The notes under the pieces: model-generated
Database searches by the model: none
The model's input: the letters and a program-made list of their open reading frames with translations, nothing else
What the model was told of the DNA's origin: nothing
Source: Typha latifolia
Lineage: Eukaryota; Streptophyta; Magnoliopsida; Poales; Typhaceae
Direction of reading: 5' to 3'
NCBI GenBank assembly: GCA_019914945.1
Contig: CM034100.1
Location: 9,993,096-10,057,095, forward strand
Length of the DNA: 64,000 bases
Position numbers and translations under genes: made by a program
Shown: piece after piece, positions 22,119 through 32,090 of the stretch
How the letters are laid out: each line of letters begins with the position of its first letter
How positions within the stretch are numbered: the stretch's first letter is position 1

Positions 22119-23060
22119 TTTTGTGATGAAGATTATGAGGTAAAATTCTTCAAAAATGATTGTACTATTATTCTAGATCATGGTGGTAATGTTATATGTT
22201 ATGGATCTAGAACATCTGATAATTGCTATGTTGTTGGAAAGTCACATAAACTAAAATGTAACGGTGCCACTTTCGACATTGCAGATCTTTGGCATCAACG
22301 TCTTGGACATGTGAATCACAAGGAATTATTTACTCTGTCCAAACAAGAAAAATGATAAGAGGAATACCTAAGATGAAAGAAATGTCAAAAAGGATTTGCG
22401 GTTCGTGTCAAATTGGAAAACAAACTAGGATTTCACACAAGAAGGTAAATGCAGCTACCACTGACCGTGTGCACCAATTAGTTCACATGGACTTGATGGG
22501 TCCAACAAAAACGGAAAGTCTTGGAGGTAAACGCTATATTTTCTTAATGCTCGATGATTACTCCAGATATACCTGGGTTGCCTTTCTACGTGAGAAGTCT
22601 GAAACCTTTGAAGTTTTTAAATCACTATGCCTAAAATTGTAGAATGAAAAATCTACTACCCTAGTTAGGATTCGTTCTGATCATGGTAGAGAATTTGAAA
22701 ATGAAAATAAATTTTTCTATATTTTGCGATTCTCTTGGTATTCAACATGAATTTTCAGCTCCTATAACTCCACAACAGAACGGAATTGTGGAAAGAAAGA
22801 ACCGAGTTATGTAGGAAATGGCTAGGGTTATGCTTCACGCTAAAAAGGTTCCTCAAAGGTTTTGGGCAGAGGCGGTCAATACAGCGGTACATGTGATAAA
22901 TCGTGTTTATCTAAGACCAGGTACAAAATTGACTGCATATGAAATCTGAAAAGGTAAGAAACCTAGTGTTAAATATTTTCGAGTTTTTAGTAGTAAATGC
23001 TATATCTTGCGTGATCGAGAATATTTGACTAAATTTGACACTTGAAGTAACGAAGGCATC
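22119..23060 (+). pseudogene. Copia GAG-pre-integrase and integrase
   Basis: Pre-integrase LWHQRLGHVNHKEL at about 22290. The core reads VHMDLMGPTKTE (first catalytic D) and FLMLDDYSRYTW, then IRSDHGREFENE (second D region) near 22670 and QQNGIVERKNR (the glutamate) near 22775-22805 in shifted frames. Several stops and shifts occur at 22354, 22642 and 22814. Confidence 0.85.
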
Positions 23061-23072
23061 TTCTTAGGATAT

Positions 23073-24376
23073 TTGAATAATAGTAGAGCCTACAGAGTAT
23101 TTAATCTTAACACTTCTACTGTGATGGAATCTGCTAATGTAATGATAGATGAATCCACGACTGATTTAACTGAAGCTACTCCTATTTCTGTTTCTGCAGA
23201 TACATATGACGAAGAAATAGGAAATGAGCTTGATCTGGAAATTGAGAATCAGGACGAGGACAAAGTTGAAATGAACAAAGATGACTGCAACATACCGGAA
23301 CCATATGCTAGAGTGAAATCAGATCATCCACTGTCACAAGTGATCGGAGACGTAAATGAACCAATTAAGACAAGACGTCAAATCCAAAGTGAGGTATCAT
23401 TTACTTGTTATACATCTTCTTTTGAACCTAAAAATGTGAAGGAAGCATTGTTAGACGATTCTTGGGTTAATGCTATGCATGAGGAATTAGAGCAATTTTC
23501 TAGGAATGATGTTTGGTATTTAGTTCCTAGACCTAAGAATGTGAACGTCATTGGAACAAAATGGATTTACAAGAATAAAAGTGATGAACATGGCAATATA
23601 GTTCGAAATAAATCTAGACTCGTAGCACAGGGATATACTCAGATTGAGGGTATAGATTTTGATGAGACATTTGCTCCTATTGCTAGATTAGAATCTATTC
23701 GTATACTGCTTGCTATTGTTTGTCACTTAAAATTTAAATTATTTCAAATGGATGTTAAAAGTGCTTTCTTGAATGGTACCCTGAATGAAGATGTTTATGT
23801 GGAACAACCGAAAGGGTTCGAAGATCAAAAATTTCCTTCTCATGTGTTTAAACTGAAAAAGGCCCTCTACGGGCTAAAACAAGCTCCAAGAGCTTGGTAT
23901 GAGAAGTTGACCACTTTTTTAGTGGAGCGGGGTTCACTCGAGGGGGAGTGGACAAGACATTGTTCATTAGACAGTCGAACAGAAGTTTAGTTGTGGCACA
24001 AATATATGTGGATGACATTGTCTTCGGGGTAACGAGTCAATCGTTAGCTAAGGAGTTTACTGATCTCATGCATAGTCATTTTGAGATGAGCATGATGGGT
24101 GAGTTGAAGTTCTTCTTGGGACTTTAAATTACTCAATTGGAAAGAGGGATATTTATCGCTCAAACCAAGTATGCTAAGGATCTAGTGACTAAATTTGGTT
24201 TAGAAAATGCAAAACATGCTAGAACTCCTATGAGTACAACTACCAAACTAGGTAAGGATATTTCAGGACAAAGTGTTGATCAGACACTGTATAGGAGCAT
24301 GATTGGTAGTCTTTTGTACTTAACTGCTAGTAGACCTGACATTGCATTTAGCGTCGGTGTGTGTGCTAGGTTTTGA
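23073..24376 (+). pseudogene. Copia reverse transcriptase
   Basis: Frame 23073-23990 holds [40 protein letters not shown] and [16 protein letters not shown]. After a frameshift near 23930 the active site YVDD is read at about 24005-24016. The tail, LENAKHARTPMSTTTKLGK and SRPDIAFSVGVCARF, extends to 24376, with a stop at 24126. Confidence 0.9.
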
Positions 24377-24950
24377 TCGAACCTAAGGAGACACATTTGT
24401 ATCTTTGTGAAACGTATCATAAAATATGTCGGTGGCACGGTTGACTTAGGTATCTCGGGTTTACTTATGACTCGGGAGCTATCATATCTAGATACACGGA
24501 TTTCGATTGGCGGAGTTCATGTGATGATAGAAAGAGTACTTTGGTAGATGTTTTTATATTGGAAACAATCTGGTTGCTTGGCACAGTAAGAAACAAAACT
24601 CGATATCTTTATCTACTGCGGAGGCCGAGTACATTGCAGCGGGTAGTTGTTGTTCTCAGTTACTATGAATGAAACAGATGGTCAAAGATTACGGCATTGA
24701 ACAAGATACTATGGTGCTTTATTGTGACAACATGAGTGCTATTAATATATCGAAGAATCCTGTTCAACACTCGCGTACTAAACATATTGATATCCGACAT
24801 CATTTTATACGCGAGTTAGTTGAAGATAAAATAATAGCACTAGAACATGTTGAGACAGAGAAACAGTTGGGTGATCTATTTACAAAACCTTTGGATTTAC
24901 AAAGATTTGAGTATCTTCGTACTTCCTTAGGCATTTGTGCTTTGGATTGA
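24377..24950 (+). pseudogene. Copia RNase H
   Basis: The final open part reads LYCDNMSAINISKNPVQHSR, TKHIDIRHHFIRELVE and KQLGDLFTKPLD, the diagnostic end of copia RNase H. The front half (24377-24668) is shifted and stopped. Confidence 0.88.
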
Positions 24951-25962
24951 TTTTCTTTTTGTTTTGGTTTGCGTGTTTTGGTTTGCATGTTTCATTTTTT
25001 ACTATTTTCTTTTCGTTTTGTTTTAGGTTTTCTTTACTTTGAAATTTTCTTTTGTTTTTAGTTTCAGATTTGTCGAGAGTGTTTGTCATAAAAAAAAAAT
25101 TGATGCACTCCTAGATTCAATAATATACTCTTGACATATAAATATGATTTTTCTCTTGATTATGAGTTATTATAGTCAATTTTGTCATCTTGTAGTATAT
25201 TGTATTATTTCTGAGTTATTCACTCTCTCGACTTCTATGATAATTATACTGAAATTAATGCACTCATAACGTGTGTATATTCTTGAGTGAGCATGACATC
25301 ATGAAATTCTTTTTAAATAGCTCACTATTGACCTTGATTTGCACAGTTTGACCTCATGCTTAGTCATCACAAATGTGTTCATAAAAGATCAATGAAAAGG
25401 GCTACAATGAGTTAGTGTGAAAGCCATCTTGTTTAGATTCCAGTTTGACTCAGTACATTACTTGCAAATTAAATAAAATTTTTGCTATTTGTGTATATAT
25501 TCTGGCACATTGTTTGATTTGTATTACAAGAAAAAGGCTACCTACTCATGTGTGAAAGTCATCATTGCACCTATATGGTTTATTTATAAAAAAAATATAT
25601 AGGAAAAATTCCTGTTCGGTTATGGAGAATAAGTCGAAAAGTACAAATTTCAATACTAAGTCGGTTTGACTACTGTGTAGTATCATTATTTAAATAGGAA
25701 AGTTTATTTAAGAAGAATGTTTCATGTTATCTATACTCACCTTGCATATGCATATTGTTATGATCAATCAAGATTAATTTAATTTTGAGTGATGCATTAG
25801 AATTGATTATAATATGCTTTTGATGATTTGGTTGATCTGTGTATGACTTATTTCATTCGATTGTCATATTCTATGTCTTGAATCTATTTTGAATTTCTAG
25901 AAGTGCATCTCCAAAAAGATTTTTTGATTTTTTTTAGACTTTTTACTTACAAAAAAAAGGGC
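24951..25962 (+). other. Copia non-coding region after pol
   Basis: AT-rich internal region of the retrotransposon without coding signal, leading to the internal palindrome group. Confidence 0.6.
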
Positions 25963-26512
25963 GTTTGAACGCAGATTTTTGAGTTCGAACGCGGTGACTG
26001 GCGCGTTCGAACGCGCAGACTAGTGCGTTCGAATGCACTCGAGGATTCTTTAAATATTGCGTCCGAACCCAAGGGTTTTCATCTTCCATCTTCCAAACCC
26101 TAGAAACCCATCATTTCCTCCCTCTCAAATCTTCAAGATCTTGGTATTTTTCATCAAATTTCTCACTACAAACCCTTTTAGAGGGTAGTTCTCCTCTGGA
26201 TCTTGCATCTTTCGGCCGAATTTCTGAGTTTTTCTTCACTTTTGCGAGGTATGATCATCCATCAATTTTCCTATTTTTTTATTCAATTAAGTCTTTTTGA
26301 TCTTGATTGATTTCATGCGTTTTCAAGTTTTGATCACGTTAAAGTTACTATCTTGATGTTTCTTGTGTGATTGAATGTGATATCTTAGCGTTTTCAAGTG
26401 GATGATGGATTTCATTTAGGGCCTTCATGGTTTCTTGATTTCTTTTTGATTTCTTGTTTTTTTTTTGGTTGCTTTCGACATGTATTGAATCTTGCATCTT
26501 GTTTCTTTCTCA
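25963..26512 (+). promoter_or_regulatory. Internal palindrome group and possible leader of the 3' frame
   Basis: At 25963-26036 there are four GTTYGAACGC-type palindromes, one of them GGCGCGTTCGAACGCGC, identical in type to the LTR array. TTTAAATATT lies just downstream, then a pyrimidine-rich leader with AAACCCTAGAAACCC. A possible intron runs from AG/GTATGATC (about 26248) to TCTCAAG/AATGCC (about 26513). This looks like an LTR-style promoter and spliced leader for the next frame. It is inference from layout only. Confidence 0.45.
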
Positions 26513-26515
26513 AGA

Positions 26516-27554
26516 ATGCCTAGGAAAGCTGCAGTTTCTAAGAAACCTAGGCCGCCTTCATCACCATCTTCGGCCCCAAAGTTTTCTACTTCAACGGCTG
26601 TAGGACGATACAAACATAATTTTGGCACCCGTCCTATTATTTGTGAACGACCCGTGGTCATTTCCGATTTTTCATCTTTGGGGATCGAACGGATATCTGA
26701 GGGAGGATGATTATTGGTGTGTCGGATGAGCGGGACTACTTATGTGGAAGTTGTTCGCGAATTTTTTTGTAATGCCACAGTTTTAGAACGCTGTATTCGT
26801 TCTACTGTTCGTGGGGTGTCTGTATACTTGGACTCTGATGTTATTCGCGCTGAACTTCGTCTTCCTGATGGTGAGTTCCAGTATCCCACGTCTGCTCCAC
26901 TTCCTGATGTCGATGAATATGCTGGCACAATACTAATCAAAGGACAACGTTGGAAGGGAAACATGATGCTGCATGCGAAACTGACACCAGTGGCTCACAT
27001 GCTTCACCTGTTTTGTTTGTCCAACGTTACTCCCAAGACTCGACATTCTAGTATCAGTCTGGATTGTGCATTCCTTCTTCATGCAATGTTATTTGGAGTC
27101 TCTGTTGATTTGGCTGTGGTGATCTATGATTCGATTCTCACAGAAAGAAGCACCTCGTGAAGGGTTACCGTTTGGCATCTTTATTACGAATTTGTGCACT
27201 CAGAGTGGGGTGCGTGTGGATGCTTCAGAACCTTCCGTTACTTCGCACAAACTGTTGGATCGGATTACTCTTAAGCGGAGTCAAGCTCACGACCAGTCGT
27301 CTCCTCTCAAGCCGTCCTCTTCCGCCGCTGGTCGCTCATCGCACCCTGACAGTTCTGATGATAGCTCTAACGGTGACACATCTCACTCTGAGGGGGAGTT
27401 ACCACAGTACTCTAATCGTTTCGATCAACTTAGTACTCAAGTGCGGGATCTCCATTCGGCAGTGACTGATTTACGAGCTGAGCAAGCTCGTCAGGGGACT
27501 GTACTTGACTCTGTGTTGATGATTCTTCAACGTCAGTTTCCTCCGAGTTACTAG
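26516..27554 (+). pseudogene. Extra 3' ORF of SIRE-like element (env-position, plant-transposon-protein type)
   Basis: Frame starts MPRKAAVSKKPRPPSS and has one in-frame stop at 26708-26710. It reads on as VEVVREFFCNATVLERCIRS, VRGVSVYLDSDVIRAELRLP and FLLHAMLFGVSVDLAVVIYD, then a frameshift near 27130 leads to a Ser/Asp-rich part and a coiled coil (RFDQLSTQVRDLHSAVTDLR). The middle resembles the putative plant transposon protein domain of extra ORFs in plant LTR elements. Position matches the envelope-like ORF of SIRE elements, but I see no signal peptide or membrane helix. Function unknown. Confidence 0.7.
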
Positions 27555-27911
27555 TCTTTGGCATTTGTGGCAAAAAGGGGGAGAGTGTCTAGGTATCTAG
27601 GTGTGTAGGGAGAGCATGGTAATAGGGGGAGTTTATTAGAGTCTTTCTGTCTTTCTAATCTTGCTTATAACTTTGCTTGGATAAATTGTGAACGTTGTCT
27701 GTTTAAGTATTTTTGAACTTGCTCCATTGATAACTTGTGTTTGGATTGTTTATATTCATTTCAAGTTACTTTCACTTGATCTTGGATTGGTATATGTTTA
27801 TTTGCAGGGATTGACGTGCAAAATATTCTAGACTTGTTGATTGCTTAATTTGAAGTCTTTGTAATAACTTGTAACCTAGGTGTTTTGTCACAAATTGCCA
27901 AAGGGGGAGAT
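27555..27911 (+). other. Copia 3' internal region and polypurine tract
   Basis: Non-coding. Ends GCCAAAGGGGGAGAT immediately before the 3' LTR, a classic copia polypurine tract. A second AAAAGGGGGAGAG lies at 27573-27585, and Sireviruses are known for multiple such tracts. Confidence 0.85.
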
Positions 27912-28886
27912 TGTTAGGGAATATTCTAAGTGTATTTTTTCATGTATATGAGCTTTACACAAGTCTAGAATATCTCTGGTTCGAAGAATTGCAAGATTAT
28001 TGGAGAAAAGCCGTCGAGTTCACACCGCGTTCACAAACGCGTTCGAACGCGGAATCTGCGTTCACACAGACAGAGAGCCGCATTCACAAACACGTTCGAA
28101 CGCGCGTACTATGTTCACACAGACAAAGAGCCGCGTTCGCAAACGCGTTCGAATGCGGGTACTACGTTCACACAGACCGAGAGCTGCGTTCACAAACGCG
28201 TTCGAACGCAACCTGAAGAATTCAAGTTGTCGCGTTCGAACGCACTCGGGCCGCGTTCGAACGCACCTGAGTTCAAGTCATGCCGTTCAAATGCACCCGG
28301 GCCGTGTTCGAACGCACCAACGAAGTTTGATAAAATTGGACTTTCATGAGTACGGATAAGACTTGGATTTGTGAGTACGAATAAGACTTGGATTTGGCTC
28401 TATCTTGGAGATCATATATAAGGATTGTGAAACCCTATCTCTAGGGTGGTTGAAGAAGCATTATTGAAGGAGACTTCTTGAGGCTACATCGGTTCTTCAA
28501 CTAACAAGGTTCCACTCATCTACAAAAGTTAAACTTTCGTCTTAAGGGCTATCTAGACGGAAGATCAATCTCGAGGGTTACTGAGATTGGACTTCAATCA
28601 CGAGAAGCGGTGAATCGTGGGTTCTAGCGAGCAAAACTGAGAGGAACAAAGTCGTTTGGATCGACGGGTTGTTTTGTGAGTCAGTCTTGTAACTGCTACT
28701 ATTCTAGTGATTGGTTTTGATCCGAGTATGGATCTGTGGTTTTTTCCCGTTTGGGTTTTTCCACGTTAAAATCTTGGCGTTCATCTCTGCTTTCGTTCTT
28801 AATATTTCTACGAACTTTTACTTAAGAGAACAAGTGATATCATTGCATAGTATTTAGATACATACTTGTGTCTAGGGGTTTTTTCA
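27912..28886 (+). repeat. Copia 3' LTR, 975 bp
   Basis: Begins TGTTAGGGAATATTC and ends TTTTTTCA. Four 54-bp palindrome units at 28020-28212, single palindromes to 28315, TATA box at 28414-28421. Confidence 0.92.
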
Positions 28887-30179
28887 TAAATCATACTATT
28901 AACCAAATAAACCTATTAACATATGAATATCCAATTCCATAATAATATATATTAAACCACTACATAATCTAGCAGGGCCCACACAGGCCACGACAAACCA
29001 TCAAGAAACAACTAAAATAGCTAATACATGAGTACACTATAATCTCACATGTATTATACAAATCATTGTCTAATATAATAAAATATAAATACAATAAACA
29101 ATGGTACAACTAAATTTCTATACAAAATATTATATATACCGTCTCGCACTTATAGCTCACCTAATCATTCTAAAATATCTTCTCAAGATATCTCAAGTCA
29201 CTATCACGTACCACATATCTGAGGGGGTTGGAAAAGAAATAAAGAGAGTCATGAGCAAAAAGCTTAGTGAATAGACCTTACCCCGAATCAGTGATTTTAA
29301 ACAGAGATTAAATTATGTACTGAATAATATGAATCACATAGGAGCATCATGTCACGAAGGAATATATAATTGTATCATCAATAATATATAAATGAAATAT
29401 AGATATTATGTCATAACTGATCAAATATACATAATTTTTGATAATGTATAAATAAATCTCTATGTCATACATCATTGTAACTCTCAAAATATGACACATA
29501 TGACGCATGACGACCATGACCATACTATGATATCAAATGCAACTAAATATAATATATATTGACCACTCGATAATCAAGTATATCAGAGGATAATAAAATC
29601 ATATATATTTCTCAACATCTCAATCATCAATATCATCTCTGAATGTCATCATTATACTAGACCACTATGCACAGTCAGCACCCGGTACTCGTTCTCAACA
29701 TCATGCTCGAAGACTCAGAGCACACTCTATCATCTGCAAGGAGTATCTCAATCATAACTATACCCTACCATCCGCTAAGGGTATCAACATCTATCTTGGC
29801 CAGGCACCCTTCTAGATGATAGAAACACGTGAGGATAACTCACCACACATGCCCTAGCGAACGACATGTGTTCGAATATTTGCTGTGAACACAGACTAAC
29901 GACCTCGGACGTAAGGCCATAGGATCACGACTATGTCAAACGATTAATCATCCACCAACCGTGTCCTAACGCTCGCGTCTATTCAGGTATCCTCACGCTT
30001 TCTATCAACTATCTAATTAATCAGATTTCATGCTTTCCTTCTAAATGACAGATTATATACATTTTATCCAATACTATAACAAGTCATACATATCAGGAAT
30101 TTAGGTGGATGATGAGTCAAAAGAGATATAATGCAATGCAATCTCAAATCATACATCTATCACATGCATACTCATACTA
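28887..30179 (-). repeat. T LTR, segment 2 of 3
   Basis: Continues the T LTR after the copia element. Matches the 46.4-47.7 kb copy closely (for example GAGAGTCATGAGCAAAA and CTTACCCCGAATCAGTGAT). Ends at the family A insertion. No coding content. Confidence 0.88.
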
Positions 30180-31127
30180 TGATACGATCACGCCCTGGCT
30201 ATGGAGCTCTGATACCAACTTGATACGATCTTCTCTTTGGGGCTAAGGCTCTGATACCAGCTTGATACGATCTGGCACGGAACTTTGAAATTAGATCACA
30301 AAATATGCTGTCGTCCGATCGACGTAAGATTTTGATATGTTGTAGCATCATAAAAGAGCTTTCCAACAAATCTAGTTACAGGCAAATCGGAGTTGGGGAT
30401 CTCAAGATATCGTTCGTTTAGTGGCCGAACGTCAGGATGCTCTATTTTGGATTCGTGGATGGAGGCACGAGATCCTAGGTAATGGTGGATGGTGGTGGAC
30501 CGGCGTTAATGTGGTGGCACCGGTGAAAGGTGATGGTGGAACGGTTGTGGTTGATGGAAGGATTAGGGCAAGTGTTGGATAGATTGGACGAAGGGGGAGA
30601 AGAGGGCCACCCCTAAGGGACTAGGGTGATTAGCCGGACGAGGGAGGTTAGAAGCGGCGTCGCCGGGGATTGAGAGAACGGGAGCGAAGAAGACGAAGGA
30701 GGCAAGGCAAAACTCAATCTCAATAATCAATAATAATTTTTAGTTGCCCTACACATCCTTTTATAGGCTAACCAACAACTCACATTAACTCTAAAACACA
30801 ATTTTCGCCGACCGCGTTCGAACGCACCGAATTAGCTCTTCTGGATTTGCGAACGCGATGCAGGCGTTCGAACGCATGATCGAACGCGCCTGTCGGTATT
30901 TGCGAACGCGATGCAGGCGTTCACAGTGCGTTCGAACGCACAGTACATTCTCTTCACCACGTTCACAACCCCATTCACAAACCGCGTTCGAACTCACTCC
31001 ACCCGCGTTCGAACGCGACTTACAGAAAACTTATTTTAATGGAAATTAAACACTAAAACATGAAATAAAAACACTCCTAAAGTGAATCCATGCTCGAGAT
31101 GACGTCGGTGAAGTCCGAATCGTATCA
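30180..31127 (-). repeat. A2 3' LTR
   Basis: Reads TGATACGATCACG to GAATCGTATCA. TATA box on the minus strand at 30759-30766, palindrome array at 30812-31017. Two pseudo-PBS units at 30206-30220 and 30248-30262, each followed by a copy of the LTR terminus TGATACGATC. Confidence 0.93.
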
Positions 31128-31154
31128 ATCCACCACTCTTCCACAACCTTGTCC

Positions 31155-32090
31155 TCAAGGTTTGAAGTTTGGAAAGCGATCCATGATATCTGACTCTAGC
31201 TCCCAGGTAGACTCATCAGTAGATTTGCCCAGCCACTCAATTAGCACTTCAGTCTCTAATCTGGTCCCATGGCGTCTTCTCTTACGGTCTAATACTCGGA
31301 CCGGTTCAGTGGGGCCATCCTCCTTCATTAGTTCGGGTAAGGCCGAACCCACCACCTGGTTAGGCCCGATCTGGGCCTTCAATGCTGATACATGGAAGAC
31401 CGGATGTATCCTAGTTCCTTCAGGTAGGTCCAACCGGTAAGCTACTGGACCGATTCGTTGTAGCACTCGGTACGGACCGTAGTACTTGTAACCCAACTTT
31501 TGGTTCAAAATTGGTCTCAATGTGGATTGCCGATACGGTTGAGCTCGAACGAACACCAATTGATCCACCTCAAATTCTCGCTCACGTCGGCCTTTGTCAT
31601 GAGTTTGCTTCATGCGGTTTTGGGCTGTGGCTAGGTGAGTCTTGAGCAGTCTCAATGTTTCATCTCGATCAGCAAGCTCCAAGTCAAGCTCGGTCCTATC
31701 CGCCGCCGCGAGTCTATCATAGGCACGCAAGATAGGGGGAGTGCGCCCATAAACAGCCTCAAAGGGGGTCATGCCGATGCCAGAGTGATGAGCCGTATTG
31801 TATGACCACTCAGCCCATGGAAGGAATTTGACCCAATCCTTTGGTCGTTCCGCCACAAAGCATCGCAAGTATTGCTCCAGTCCGCGATTCACCACCTCGG
31901 TTTGGCCATCTGTCTCGGGATGATAAGCTGAACTCAGGTTGATTTGAGTCCCTTGCAATCTGAAGAACTCGGACCAAAACTCACTGATGAAGATGCGATC
32001 CCGGTCTGACACGATCGTCCTAGGCATCCCATGAAAGCGTGCCACTTCCCGAACAAAAATTTCAGCAACCCTTTTTGCTGAAAACGGGTG
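31155..32090 (-). pseudogene. A2 integrase, C-terminal part
   Basis: Reads HPFSAKRVAEIFVREVARFH, TIVSDRDRIFISEFW (second catalytic D), [20 protein letters not shown] (catalytic E), GPVAYRLDLPEGTRIHPVF and a chromodomain-like tail, LETEVLIEWLGKSTDESTWE. It is separated from its N-terminal part, in the preceding long frame, by a deletion with repeated filler at about 32091-32170. The frame's nominal extension upstream of 32090 encodes that filler (TTTTYTTTT). Confidence 0.9.

Larger units (their letters stand above)
18919..28886 (+). mobile_element. SIRE-like Ty1/copia retrotransposon, 9,968 bp
   Basis: Complete copia element flanked by a perfect target duplication TAAAT (18914-18918 and 28887-28891). 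LTRs begin TGTTAG and end TTTTTTCA. Domain order PR-INT-RT-RNase H is copia. The length of about 10 kb, the long gag with two CCHC knuckles, and an extra reading frame between RNase H and the 3' LTR point to the SIRE/Maximus (Sirevirus) lineage. All frames carry stops or shifts, so it is a dead copy. It lies within the T LTR. Confidence 0.93.

Noticed and set aside
26425..26661. Minus-strand 78-residue frame over the extra copia ORF
   Set aside because: No domain, lies antisense to the better supported frame.
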